A stretch of DNA of 64,000 bases from VAZQ01 sp963785745 (GCA_963785745.1 CAWAWR010000029.1:1-64000), one strand, 5' to 3'. Numbered from the stretch's first letter, positions 1 to 10,658 are shown. Notes: generated by a model from the sequence alone, not told the origin. Numbers and translations are program-made.

Positions 1-1194
<1,194 letters not shown>

Positions 1195-1203
1195 GGATTC
1201 TCC

Positions 1204-1977
1204 TTACGCCACTGTGCCGTGGGCGCGCGCGGTGCGGGCGTGCATGTCGCGCAGGACCTTCAGCTCGTCAGCGGTCGGCGGCTTGGTCTCGGCCACATTG
1301 GCGGCGTAACGCACCGGCCAGCCGGTGTTGTCGTCGATCTGGTCGCGGGTGACGCCGGGATGGATCGACGTCACCGTCATTTCCTTCGTCTGCGGATCGG
1401 GCTCGAAGATGCAGAGGTCGGTGACGAGCTTGGTCGGGCCCTTGGTCTTGAGGCCCAGCCGGGCGCGATGATCGCCGCCCTCGCCGTGGCCCATCGAGGT
1501 GATGAAATCGAGCTTGGCCGCAAAGCTTCGCTTCGACTGCGCCATGATGATGAAGATCTCGCCGCAGGCCGAGGCGATCTCCGGCGCGCCGCCGCCGCCC
1601 GGCAGCCGCACCTTCGGCTTGTCGTAGGCGCCGACCACCGTGGTGTTGAGATTGGCGAAGCGGTCGATCTGCGCGCCGCCGAGGAAGCCCACCGTCACGC
1701 GGCCGCCTTGCAGCCAGTAGCGGAACATCTCCGGCACCGACACCGTGGTCAGCGCGGTCGAGCACAATTCGCCGTCGCCGATCGAGAGCGGCAGCACGTC
1801 GGGCTTGGTGGCGATGGTGCCGGATTCGTAGATCAGCGTGATGCCGGGCGCATGCGTGAGCCGCGCCACGTTCGAGGCCGCCGACGGCATGCCGATGCCG
1901 ACAAAGCAGACGTCGTCGTTGCGCAACGCCCGCGCCGCGGCGATGGTCATCATCTCGTTGGGCTTGTAGTCGGCCAT
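1204..1977 (-). CDS. pcaJ: 3-oxoadipate CoA-transferase subunit B
   Basis: The beta subunit (257 aa) of the CoA-transferase that activates 3-oxoadipate with CoA from succinyl-CoA. The N-terminus MADYKPNEMM, the segment IYESGTIATKPDVLPLSIG (including the Glu region of class I CoA-transferases), LPGGGGAPEIAS and VTSIHPGVTRDQI match the CatJ/PcaJ type. The start at ATG 1977 overlaps the expected TGA of the A subunit (TGATG), the usual translational coupling of this pair. As sequenced, the frame is open straight through from the A subunit, giving an apparent 544-residue fusion. I attribute this to one extra G in the run at 2028-2031. pcaF follows 9 bp downstream. Confidence 0.9.
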   Translation of the reverse strand: MADYKPNEMMTIAAARALRNDDVCFVGIGMPSAASNVARLTHAPGITLIYESGTIATKPDVLPLSIGDGELCSTALTTVSVPEMFRYWLQGGRVTVGFLGGAQIDRFANLNTTVVGAYDKPKVRLPGGGGAPEIASACGEIFIIMAQSKRSFAAKLDFITSMGHGEGGDHRARLGLKTKGPTKLVTDLCIFEPDPQTKEMTVTSIHPGVTRDQIDDNTGWPVRYAANVAETKPPTADELKVLRDMHARTARAHGTVA

Positions 1978-2838
1978 CAGGCTGCCTTCGCGTTGAGGCG
2001 GCGCACATGCGCGGCGAAGGCTTCCGGCCCCTGCGTCGAGCACGTTCTCCTTCATCCAGGCCAGGAAGCTCTCGCGCTCGCGCGCGATCTTGTCCCAGGC
2101 GATGTAGAAGGCGTTGTCGCGCTTGTAGTAGCCCTGCGCATAGGACGGATAAGCGCCGCCCGGCACGGTCGCGACCGCGCCGACGGTCCAGTGCGGCAGG
2201 ATCACCGCGTTGAGGTTGCGCGGGCCGAAATCGTCGACGACCTCCTCGACCGTGACGATCGAGCGCTTGGCGGCGAGCACCGCCTCCTTCTGCACGCCGA
2301 CGATGCCTTCGAGCATCACGTTGCCTTCGCGGTCGGCGCGCAGCGCATGGATGACCGCCACGTCGGGCCGGTGCGACGGCACGGCGGCAAGCTGCTCGCC
2401 GGTGAACGGACAGGTGATGGACTTGATCTTCGGATTGACCTTCGGCAGGTCGACGCCGATGTAGCCGCGGAAGATCGCCAGCGGCAGGCCGGCGGCGCCC
2501 GCCTCATAGGCGTTGGCCATGGCGGCGTGGGAATGCTCCTCGATCGCGAGCGGCTGCGGCCAGTTGTTCTCGACCGCGTCGCGAAAGCGGTGCAGCGAGC
2601 CGACGCCGGGATTGCCGCCCCAGGAGAACACCACCTTGTCGACGCAGCCCATGCCGATGAGCTGGTCGTAGATCAGGTCCGGCGTCATCCGGATCAGCGT
2701 CAGGCGCTTGCGCTGCTGGCGGATGATCTCGTGGCCGGCGGCATGGGGGATCAGATGGGTGAATCCCTCCATGGCGACGGTGTCGCCGTCCCGCACATTC
2801 GATTGCACGGCCTCGGCAAGCGACAGGAAACGCGCCAT
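1977..2838 (-). CDS. pcaI: 3-oxoadipate CoA-transferase subunit A (frameshifted near its end)
   Basis: The alpha subunit of the 3-oxoadipate:succinyl-CoA transferase, of the roughly 280-residue CatI type rather than the shorter Acinetobacter PcaI type. Visible motifs are MEGFTHLIPHAAGHE, VFSWGGNPGVGSLHR, IKSITCPFTGEQLAAVPS and IVTVEEVVDDFG. After NVLDAG the sequenced frame runs into unrelated residues and joins subunit B. Removing one G from GGGG (2028-2031) gives the expected tail GPEAFAAHVRRLNAKAA and a TGA overlapping the pcaJ ATG. First gene of the pcaIJF operon, divergent from the thioesterase gene with 90 bp between them, which must hold both promoters. The ribosome site before ATG 2838 is weak. 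Confidence 0.85.
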
Positions 2839-2928
2839 CGGACAAGTCCCATTGACTGCGGCTATTTACGGGGCGGCTATTGGCGGGGTCAAATGCCACG
2901 CCGTCAATGCCCGAGAGCCAGTCCCCGC

Positions 2929-3358
2929 ATGTTCAGCATCCGCCGTACGGTCCGCATCGAATGGGGCGATTGCGATCCCGCCGGCATCGTCTTCTATCCG
3001 CGCTATTTCGCCATGTTCAACCACTCGACCGAACTCCTGATCGAGCGGGCGCTTGGCGTGAAGAAAATCACCCTCAACAAGCAGCACGGTCTCGGCGGGT
3101 TCCCGTCGGTGGCGACGGAGGCGCGTTTTCTGCTCCCGACGCGCTACGGCGACGATGTCGAGATCGAGTCCGCGTTCATCCGGATCGGCCGTTCGAGCTT
3201 CGCCATCCAGCACAAGCTCACGCTCGCCGGCGCGCTCGCGGTGGAAGGCAACGAGACCCGCTGCTGGGTGACGCGCGACCCGAGCCGCCCGGGCGGCCTG
3301 CGCGCGCAGGCCAATGCCGGACGACGTCGTAGCCAAATTCAAAGCTACTGCGGCTTGA
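2929..3358 (+). CDS. Hot-dog fold acyl-CoA thioesterase (4-hydroxybenzoyl-CoA thioesterase type), frameshifted near its end
   Basis: A cytoplasmic thioesterase of the 4HBT/YbgC family, hydrolysing an acyl- or aryl-CoA. The signature is RIEWGDCDPAGIVFYPRYF with the catalytic Asp in WGDCDPAG, followed by the long helix FNHSTELLIERALG and the strand pattern VEIESAFIRIGRSSF. The corrected length, about 142 aa, is normal. The sequenced frame has no stop where expected. Dropping one G at about 3309-3310 gives the tail PMPDDVVAKFKATAA and a TGA at 3356-3358. It is divergent from pcaI, suggesting aromatic-CoA turnover. Its corrected end overlaps the convergent Bug gene by 14 bp. The substrate is not determined. 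Confidence 0.8.
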
Positions 3359-4326
3359 CGCCGAGCTGCTTCACGATCGCGCCAAGCTTGGCGCTCTGCT
3401 CGTCGATCGACTTCTTGAATTCCGCGGCGGTGCCGGGGCTGACCAGCTGGCCGGTCGCGGTGAGCCGCGCCGAGATCTGGGTCGGCGACCGCTTCCTTGA
3501 CGTCGGCCGCGATGCGGTCGCGCACCGCCTCCGGCATGTCGCGCGGGCCGAACAGGCCGATGAGTCCGTCGAAGGTCAGCGCGGGGAAGCCCGCCTCCGC
3601 CACCGTCGGCGTGTCCTTCTGCGTCGGCGCGCGCTGGCTGTTGGTGACCGCGATCAGCTTGACCCGGCCGGCCTGGACATGCGGCTGCACGATCGCGAGC
3701 GCGCCGACATAGGCCTGGATGCGTCCTTCGCCGAGATCGGTCAGCGGCCCGACCACGTCGCGATACGGCACGCGCGTGATGTCCAGGCCCGCGCTCTTGA
3801 AGTAGCCCTCGAAGATGACGTCGGTCATGCCGGTCGCGGTCGCGTAGTTCAGCTTGCCGGGCTGGGCTTTGATCTGCGCGACGAAGTCCTTGACGTGTCG
3901 ATCTTCGAGCGCGGCGTGAACGACGAGACCGACCAGCGTGTTGGAGACCCGCGCGATCGGGCCGAGATCGTTCGGATCATAGGGCATCTTGGCCATCTGG
4001 AACGGATGCGCCGTGAACGACGAGGTCGGCGTGTAGAGCAGCACGTGATCGTCCTTGGCGCCGATGAAGGCGTTGATGGCGATGACGGCGTCGCCGCCCG
4101 GGCGGTTCTCGACCACGACCGGCTGCTTCCATTTCGCGGTCAGCTTGTCGGCGATCAGGCGGGCGGCGATGTCGGCGCCGCTGCCCGGCCCGAGCGACAC
4201 AATGAAGCGGACCGGCCGCTGCGGCCAGCTCTGGGCTTGTGCCTGGGCGGGCGCCCAAGATGCGAGGGAGATGGTGACCACGAGGCCGGCCACGAGCGCG
4301 CAGAGCGCCTTGCCAAATCGTTGCAT
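3345..4326 (-). CDS. Bug/TctC-family tripartite tricarboxylate transporter solute-binding protein (frameshifted near its end)
   Basis: A periplasmic binding protein of the Bug (TctC) family, about 325 aa after correction. It has a Sec signal peptide (ALCALVAGLVVTISLASWAPAQAQA), then the family start SWPQRPVRFIVSLGPGSGAD, ENRPGGDAVIAINAFI and KPGKLNYATATG-like loops that shape the carboxylate pocket. At about 3480-3490 the frame slips: downstream, another frame supplies ISARLTATGQLVSPG and a normal ending KQLGVKPQ with TAG at 3345-3347. No TctA/TctB genes are nearby. Its position beside pcaIJF and the thioesterase suggests an aromatic or dicarboxylic acid ligand, which is only inference. Confidence 0.85.
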
Positions 4327-4532
4327 AGTAGTCCTCCCTCGAATTCGTTGTCGCGACGCAGGCTAGCGTGGCCCCCGGCGCTGCGAAAGGCGCGCTCCGC
4401 CGCAGGGTTACCGGGCCCTCCTATGATGGACAGGGGCCGCCCGACAAGCTAACAACGCGCGACCTACCGCCGCGCTTCCCGGCCGGCCCCATGAAAGAGT
4501 CAAGCCGACGCCAAAACCCGGAGCATCGTCCC

Positions 4533-5555
4533 ATGCGTATCGACGCCTACACCCATTTCTTTCCGAAGCAATTCTTCGACAAGCTGATGGAGATTGCCGG
4601 CGACTACAAGGACATGGGCAAGCGCGTGCGGTCGCTGCCGGCGCTCTACGATCTCGATTTCCGCAAGTCGATCGTCGACGGCCACAAGGACTATCAGCAG
4701 ATCCTGTCCTACCCGCAGCCGCCGTTCGAGAGCTTCTGCAAGACGCCGCAGCAGCTCGACGAGATGATCAAGATCTGCAACGACGGCTTCGCCGAGCTGT
4801 GCGCGAAGGAGAAAGACCGTTTCCCGGGCTGGGTGGCGCAGGTGGCGCTCGGCGCGAAGGATGCCGGCGTCGCGGAAGCGGAGCGCGCGATCAAGAACGG
4901 CGCGCTCGGCGTGCAGATCTACACCAACGTCCTCGGCAAACCGATCGACCTGCCCGAGTACCGTCCGTTCTGGAAGAAGATGAACGAGCTCGGCAAGCCG
5001 ATCTGGATCCATCCGGCGCGCGGCGCCGAGACGCCGGACTATCCGCTGCACGAGAAGAAGTCGCTGTACGAAATCTGGTGGACGCTCGGTTGGTCCTACG
5101 AGACCGCCTGCACGATGACGCGCCTCGTCTACTCGAAGATCATGGACGACTTCCCCAATCTCAAGATCATCACCCACCACTTCGGCGGTATCATTCCGAT
5201 GCTCGAAGGTCGGCTCGGCCCGGGCAACGACGTGATGGGCTCGCGCACCTCCGAGGAGGACTATGTCGGGCTGCGCAAGAGCCTCAAGAAGCGCCCGCTC
5301 GACTACTTCAAGCAGGATTTCTGGGCCGACACCGCGGTGTTCGGCGGCGAGCCGGCGACCAAATGCGGCCTCGAGTTCTTCCCGCTCGAGAAGATCGTGT
5401 TCGCGTCCGACTGCCCGTTCGATCCGGAAGGCGGCAAGATGTATCCACGCGAGACGCTGCGCATCCTCAACTCGCTCAACATCCCGAAGGCCGACCGCGA
5501 GGCGATCGACTACAAGAACCTGGAAAAGGTCACCGGCGTGAAGCTGGTCAAGTAG
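4533..5555 (+). CDS. Amidohydrolase-fold decarboxylase-like protein (ACMSD / resorcylate decarboxylase superfamily)
   Basis: A 340-aa metal-dependent TIM-barrel protein of the Amidohydrolase_2 family, which contains aminocarboxymuconate-semialdehyde and hydroxybenzoate decarboxylases. It starts MRIDAYTHFFP, where the usual HxH is YxH. Later metal and active-site segments are IWIHPARGAETPDY (His about 160), IITHHFGGIIPM (His about 215) and FASDCPFDPEGG (Asp about 295). I chose ATG 4533 because the conserved DxxxH strand begins there; upstream codons in the same frame look non-coding. It is convergent with the Bug gene at 5704. The specific substrate is unknown, and an aromatic acid is likely. 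Confidence 0.82.
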   Translation: MRIDAYTHFFPKQFFDKLMEIAGDYKDMGKRVRSLPALYDLDFRKSIVDGHKDYQQILSYPQPPFESFCKTPQQLDEMIKICNDGFAELCAKEKDRFPGWVAQVALGAKDAGVAEAERAIKNGALGVQIYTNVLGKPIDLPEYRPFWKKMNELGKPIWIHPARGAETPDYPLHEKKSLYEIWWTLGWSYETACTMTRLVYSKIMDDFPNLKIITHHFGGIIPMLEGRLGPGNDVMGSRTSEEDYVGLRKSLKKRPLDYFKQDFWADTAVFGGEPATKCGLEFFPLEKIVFASDCPFDPEGGKMYPRETLRILNSLNIPKADREAIDYKNLEKVTGVKLVK

Positions 5556-5565
5556 CGACAAGCTC

Positions 5566-5685
5566 CGTCATGCCCGCGCTTGTCGCGGGCATCCACGTCT
5601 CATTTCGCCAGATAACAAGGCGTGGATGGCCGGGAACGAAAGGGCGTTCACGCCCGTCTTCGACGGGCTATGCCCGGCCATGACG
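5566..5685. repeat. Dispersed intergenic palindromic repeat
   Basis: A 120-bp imperfect palindrome beginning CGTCATGCCCGCGCTTGTCG and ending GCCCGGCCATGACG, with an inner pair around GCATCCACG / CGTGGATG. This is the style of abundant intergenic repeat seen in Bradyrhizobiaceae genomes (general knowledge, not searched). It sits between two convergent genes and may act as a bidirectional terminator. Confidence 0.7.
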
Positions 5686-5703
5686 CCGCGTTTCCGGCAA
5701 TCG

Positions 5704-6675
5704 TTAGTTGATCTTGATCTTCGCGGCCCGGACCACAGGGGTCCAGCGCCGCATCTCCGCATCGACGAACGCCTTGAACGCGGCCGGCGACGTGCCCAGC
5801 GGCTCCATGTATTGCGCGCTGAGCTTCTCGCGAATACCCGGGTCGCCCAGCGCCTCGTTGACCTCGCGCGCGATCGCGGCGATCACCGGCTCCGGCGTCT
5901 TGGACGGCGCGATCAGCCCGTTCCAGGCATTGGCTTCGACGTCGATGCCGGCCTCGTTCAGCGTCGGCATGTCGGGCAGCAGCGGCGAGCGTTTCTGCGA
6001 GGTGACCGCAAGCGCCCTCACCCGCCCGGTATGGACCTGCGACACGACCGAGATCGCCGGCAGGCACACGATCTGCACGTCGCCGCGGATCAGCGCGGTG
6101 ACCGCCTGCGGCGACGAGCCATAGGGGATGTGCACGAGCTGCGTGCCGCTCTTGAGCGCAATCGCTTCCATGGCGAGATGCGACAGCGAGCCGTTGCCGA
6201 TCGAGCCGTAGTTGAACTTGCCGGGCTCGCGCTTGAGCAGCGCGACCAGCGCAGCGGTATCGCGCGCCGGCACGTCGGCGTTGACGGCGAGCACGCTTGG
6301 CTGATCGGTCAGCCGCGTGACCAGCGCGAGATCGGTGAACGGATCGTAGGGCATCTTCGCGAATAAGAGCGTGTTGAGCCCGAGCGGGCCGAGAATGCTG
6401 ATCCCAATCGTCGTGCCGTCGGGTGGCGCCTTCGCCACCACGTCGGTTCCGAGATTGCCGCTGGCGCCGGGGCGGTTGTCGACCACGAACGACTGTTTCG
6501 TTTTCGCCTGCAGCCGCTCGCCGATCAGCCGCATGATGATGTCGGGCGTCGCACCGGCCGCGAACGGAACAACGATCCGGACCGGCCTGGCGGGCCACGC
6601 TTGCGCCGCGTCTTGCGCGGTTGCCGGCAGTGAGTCGGCCAGGAATGCAAGCACAGCGATGAGCAGAGACTTCAT
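5704..6675 (-). CDS. Bug/TctC-family tripartite tricarboxylate transporter solute-binding protein
   Basis: An intact periplasmic Bug-family binding protein of 323 aa. The start at ATG 6675 gives a clean signal peptide (MKSLLIAVLAFLADSLPATAQ). The mature part starts AWPARPVRIVVPFAAGATPD, followed by VVDNRPGASGNLG, MPYDPFTDLALVTR, KFNYGSIGNGSLSHLA and VEANAWNGLIAPSKTPEPVI, the normal order of family motifs. It is convergent with the amidohydrolase at 4533, the two separated by a palindromic repeat. The pairing of a catabolic amidohydrolase with a Bug receptor recurs at 28-30 kb. The ligand is unknown. Confidence 0.9.
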   Translation of the reverse strand: MKSLLIAVLAFLADSLPATAQDAAQAWPARPVRIVVPFAAGATPDIIMRLIGERLQAKTKQSFVVDNRPGASGNLGTDVVAKAPPDGTTIGISILGPLGLNTLLFAKMPYDPFTDLALVTRLTDQPSVLAVNADVPARDTAALVALLKREPGKFNYGSIGNGSLSHLAMEAIALKSGTQLVHIPYGSSPQAVTALIRGDVQIVCLPAISVVSQVHTGRVRALAVTSQKRSPLLPDMPTLNEAGIDVEANAWNGLIAPSKTPEPVIAAIAREVNEALGDPGIREKLSAQYMEPLGTSPAAFKAFVDAEMRRWTPVVRAAKIKIN

Positions 6676-6781
6676 TTTGCAGACGCTCCACAATCCGTGC
6701 ACATCTTATTCGCAGGACAATTCACGCGCGGGTCAAGCCCGCGATGACGGGCCGGACGCCTTCTGCTAGCGTCGCGGCGCC

Positions 6782-9550
6782 ATGGATGCCGCCCGTTCCC
6801 TCGCTCCGTCCGGTTTCGCGTCCGACCCGCCGTCGGATGCGGAAGGCCGCGCCACGCCACCGCCCGACGCCGGAGCACGGCCGACGCCGGTGATGGAGCA
6901 GTATATCGAGATCAAGGCTGCCAATCCCGATTGTCTGCTGTTCTACCGGATGGGCGACTTCTACGAATTGTTCTTCGAGGATGCCGAGATCGCCGCGCGC
7001 GCGCTCGGTATCGTGCTCACCAAGCGCGGCAAGCATCTCGGCCGCGACATCCCGATGTGCGGCGTGCCGGTCATCCGCGCCGACGAATACCTCCATCGCC
7101 TGATCGCGCAGGGCCACCGCGTTGCGGTCTGCGAGCAGATGGAAGACCCGGCGGCCGCGCGCAAACGTGGCGCAAAAAGCGTGGTGAAGCGCGACGTCGT
7201 CCGCCTGGTCACGCCCGGCACGCTGACCGAGGACACGCTGCTCGACGCGCGGCGCAACAACTACCTGCTCGCGCTCGCCCGTGCGCGGTCGTCGTCGACC
7301 GACGAGACCGGCCGCTTCGCGCTGGCGTGGATCGACATCTCCACCGGCGAATTCCGCATCGCCGAATGCGACCGTGCCGGCCTGGCGGCCGAGCTGGCGC
7401 GCCTGGAGCCGAGCGAGATCATCGTCTCCGACACGCTCTATTCCGATGCGGAGCTGGCGCCGTTCCTGCGCTCGCTGCCGGCGGTGACGCCGCTGACCCG
7501 CGATGTGTTCGACGGCGCAACCGCCGACCGGCGGCTGTCGTCATATTTCGCGGTGGCGACTTCGGACGCGTTCGGCGCGCTCTCGCGCCTGGAACTGACG
7601 GCGGCCGCCGCCTGCATCACCTACGTGGAGCGCACGCAGCTCGGCCAGCGCCCGCCGCTGTCGCCGCCGCTGCGCGAGGCCGAAGGCGCGACGCTCGCCA
7701 TCGATCAGGCCACCCGCGCCAATCTCGAGCTGGTCCGGACGCTCGGCGGCGAGCGGCGCGGATCGCTGCTCTCCGCCATCGACCGCACCGTGACCGCGGC
7801 CGGCTCGCGGCTGCTGGCGCAGCGGCTGGCGGCGCCGCTGACCGATCCGGCGGCGATTGCGCAGCGCCACGACGCGGTGGCGCATTTCGTGGCGGAGCCG
7901 GGCTTGCGCAGCGCGATGCGCGCCAAGCTGAAAGGCGCGCCCGATCTCGCCCGCGCGCTGTCGCGGCTGGTCGTCGACCGCGGCGGCCCGCGCGACCTCG
8001 CCGCCATCCGCGACGGCATCGACGCCGCTGCGAGCCTGGCGGCCGAGCTCACCGCCGGCGGCGCCGTGCCGCTGCAGGTGCAACAGGCCGCGACCGCCCT
8101 GCGCCAGCCGGACGCCGCGATCACGCGCGAGCTCACCGCCGCGCTGGATGACGAGCTTCCGCTCTTCAAACGCGACGGCGGCTTCGTGCGGGCCGGCTAC
8201 GACGCTTCCCTCGACGAAGCGCGCGCGTTGCGCGATGAATCGCGACGCGTGATCGCCGCGTTGGAGGCGCGCTATGCCGGCGAGACCGGCGTGCGCGGGC
8301 TGAAGGTCAAGCACAACAATCAGCTCGGCTATTTCGTCGAGGTGCCGTCGCAGCACGGCGAAAAGCTCCGGCAGCCGCCGCTGAACGCGACCTTCATCCA
8401 CCGCATGACGATGGCGGGCCAGGTGCGTTTCTCCAGCACCGAGCTGGGCGAGCTGGAGGCCAAGATCGCCAGCGCCGCCGATCGTGCGCTCCGCATCGAG
8501 CTCGAAACCTTCGAGCGGCTGGCGGCACGGGTGACCGCAGCGGCGGGCGCCGTCAAGGAAGCGGCGGAAGCGCTGGCGGCGCTCGACGTGGCGGCGGCGC
8601 TGGCGCAGCTCGCGGTCGAGCAGACATACGTGCGGCCCGACGTCGACAACTTCCGCGACTTCGTCATCGAAGGCGGGCGCCACCCGGTCGTGGAGCAGGC
8701 GCTGCTCGCCGACGGCGGGCCGTTCGTGGCCAACGATTGCGACCTCTCCCCGCTTCCGCAGCAGGGGGCCGGGCGCATCTGCCTGCTCACCGGCCCCAAC
8801 ATGGCGGGCAAGTCCACCTTCCTGCGCCAGAACGCATTGATCGCCATCATGGCGCAGACCGGCAGCTTCGTGCCCGCGCGCCGCGCCAGGATCGGCGTTG
8901 TCGACCGGCTGTTCTCGCGCGTCGGCGCCGCCGACGATCTCGCCCGCGGCCGGTCGACCTTCATGGTCGAGATGGTGGAGACCGCCGCGATCCTCAATCA
9001 GGCGGGCGAACGCTCGCTGGTCATCCTCGACGAGATCGGCCGCGGCACCGCGACGTTCGACGGCCTCTCGATCGCCTGGGCCACGATCGAGCACCTGCAC
9101 GCCGTCAATCGTTGCCGCGCATTGTTCGCCACGCACTTCCATGAATTGACGGTGCTGTCGACCAAGCTGCCGCGGCTGTTCAACGCAACCGTCCGCGTCA
9201 AGGAATGGCAGGGCGAGGTGGTGTTCCTGCACGAGGTGGTGCCGGGGGCGGCCGACCGCAGCTACGGCATCCAGGTCGCGAAGCTCGCCGGCCTGCCGGC
9301 GAGCGTGATCGAGCGCGCCAAGCTCGTGCTCGCCAAGCTCGAAGCCGAGGACCGCGCCTCGCCGCGCGGCTTCGACGATCTTCCGCTGTTCGCGGCGGCG
9401 GCGCCGCCGGCGTCCGCCACACCGCAGATCGACGCGGCGCTGGCGGAAGTGGTCTCCGCACTGGCGTCGATCAATCCCGACGAGCTGTCGCCGCGCGAGG
9501 CGCTGGAGGCGCTCTACCGGCTCAAGGCAAAATCCGCCGCCAAGGACTGA
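6782..9550 (+). CDS. mutS: DNA mismatch repair protein MutS
   Basis: Full-length MutS, 922 aa, which recognises mismatches and starts repair. The N-terminal mismatch-binding segment YRMGDFYELF carries the Phe-X-Glu wedge. IPMCGVPVIRADEYL, the Walker A GPNMAGKST (about residue 670), the signature DEIGRGTATFDG and FATHFHELT follow in the expected order. The reading frame is intact over 2.8 kb, unlike several neighbours. About 40 residues precede the conserved MEQYIEIKAANPD, a modest extension; a start nearer to the conserved region is possible. glnD lies downstream, the usual alphaproteobacterial neighbour, but a Bug gene sits between them. Confidence 0.97.
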   Translation: MDAARSLAPSGFASDPPSDAEGRATPPPDAGARPTPVMEQYIEIKAANPDCLLFYRMGDFYELFFEDAEIAARALGIVLTKRGKHLGRDIPMCGVPVIRADEYLHRLIAQGHRVAVCEQMEDPAAARKRGAKSVVKRDVVRLVTPGTLTEDTLLDARRNNYLLALARARSSSTDETGRFALAWIDISTGEFRIAECDRAGLAAELARLEPSEIIVSDTLYSDAELAPFLRSLPAVTPLTRDVFDGATADRRLSSYFAVATSDAFGALSRLELTAAAACITYVERTQLGQRPPLSPPLREAEGATLAIDQATRANLELVRTLGGERRGSLLSAIDRTVTAAGSRLLAQRLAAPLTDPAAIAQRHDAVAHFVAEPGLRSAMRAKLKGAPDLARALSRLVVDRGGPRDLAAIRDGIDAAASLAAELTAGGAVPLQVQQAATALRQPDAAITRELTAALDDELPLFKRDGGFVRAGYDASLDEARALRDESRRVIAALEARYAGETGVRGLKVKHNNQLGYFVEVPSQHGEKLRQPPLNATFIHRMTMAGQVRFSSTELGELEAKIASAADRALRIELETFERLAARVTAAAGAVKEAAEALAALDVAAALAQLAVEQTYVRPDVDNFRDFVIEGGRHPVVEQALLADGGPFVANDCDLSPLPQQGAGRICLLTGPNMAGKSTFLRQNALIAIMAQTGSFVPARRARIGVVDRLFSRVGAADDLARGRSTFMVEMVETAAILNQAGERSLVILDEIGRGTATFDGLSIAWATIEHLHAVNRCRALFATHFHELTVLSTKLPRLFNATVRVKEWQGEVVFLHEVVPGAADRSYGIQVAKLAGLPASVIERAKLVLAKLEAEDRASPRGFDDLPLFAAAAPPASATPQIDAALAEVVSALASINPDELSPREALEALYRLKAKSAAKD

Positions 9551-9592
9551 TGAAATCCGGATATAGTCTCTCCAACGAACGGGGAGACGGCG

Positions 9593-10559
9593 ATGGCGGG
9601 CTTGCGGGCGTACGGTTCTCGCATTCATCTGTTTCGTTGCCATCGCGGCCGATGCATCCGCGTATCCGACGCGGCCCATCACCATCATCGTTCCCGCGGC
9701 GCCGGGCGGCGTGAGCGACAGCCTCGCGCGCGCGGTCGGCCAGCGCCTGGGCGAGGTGTGGAGCCAGCAGGTCATTGTCGAGAACCGCGGCGGCGCCAAT
9801 CACCAGATCGGCGCGGCGCAGGTCGCCAAGGCGCAGCCCGACGGGCACATGCTGATGCTCGGCGCGGAAACGATCTTCGTGATCAATCCGTCGCTCTACA
9901 GCCGCCTGCCCTACGCGGTGAAGGATTTTGCGCCGATCACCGGACTGGTGCGCGCCAACCAGGCGCTGCTCGCGCATCCGGGCTTCGCGCCGAAGAGCGT
10001 CGGCGAATTGATCGCGCTCGCCAAGGAGAAGCCCGGCACGATCAGCTACGGCACCTCGGGCGTCGGCTCGGCCGGGCACGTCAATGTCGCGCTGCTCGAA
10101 AGCATGGCCGGCGTGAAGCTTCTGCCGGTGCACTATCGCGGCATGGCGCCGGCCCTCAACGACGTGGTCGCCGGTCACATCCAGCTCACCTCGGTTGCCG
10201 TGAGCTCGGCGTTGCAGCCGTGGCGCAACGGACTGGTCAAGATGCTGGGGATCGGCAGCGCGCAGCGGCTGCCGGGCATCCCGAAAGTGCCGACGGTCGC
10301 GGAGAGCGGCTTGCCGGGCTACGAAGCGACGACGTGGTTCGGCCTGTTCACCACCGCGGGAACGCCGCGCGAGGTCGTGCTCAAGATCAACGCCGAAGTG
10401 CAGCGCCTGTTCAACGAAGACGCCTTCCGCAAGCGCTTCCTGGAGCCGCTGCTCTATGAGGTGATGACGACCTCGCCCGAGCAGTTCGGCGACTTCATGA
10501 ACGCCGAAACGACCAAGTGGGCCAAGGTTATCCGCGACGCCAATCTCAAGGTCGACTAG
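9593..10559 (+). CDS. Bug/TctC-family solute-binding protein (frameshift in signal peptide)
   Basis: A periplasmic binding protein of the Bug family, about 321 aa when corrected. The mature part AYPTRPITIIVPAAPGGVSD, VENRGGANHQIGAAQVAKA, LPYAVKDFAPITGLVR and TISYGTSGVGSAGH is typical. ATG 9593 follows a GGGGAG-like site but is one base out of frame with the rest. Removing one G at about 9614-9615 gives a normal signal sequence, MAGLRAYVLAFICFVAIAA. There is no usable start in the conserved frame upstream. It lies 42 bp after mutS on the same strand and about 100 bp before glnD, an unusual insertion into a conserved neighbourhood. The ligand is unknown. Confidence 0.82.
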
Positions 10560-10658
10560 CACACAACCAATTGAAATAACGAAGTTTTTACGACTTGTCC
10601 GCCGCTGCCCGCCGCGGGTGGATGACAGTTGCCGCCGGCTCCGCTATCCCCACAGGCC

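Noticed and set aside
1219..4452. Very long open frame (over 1000 codons) on the plus strand across the pca genes
   Set aside because: It is Arg/His/Ala-rich, antisense to pcaIJ, and only its short middle (2929-3300) is real coding, for the thioesterase. High GC produces such frames.
6722..6745. Hairpin (GCGGG/CCCGC) upstream of mutS as a regulatory element
   Set aside because: It looks like half of a dispersed palindromic repeat and has no specific feature linking it to mutS control.
7541..9799. Long minus-strand open frame opposite mutS
   Set aside because: Antisense shadow with Arg/His/Gly-rich composition; mutS on the plus strand is fully conserved.
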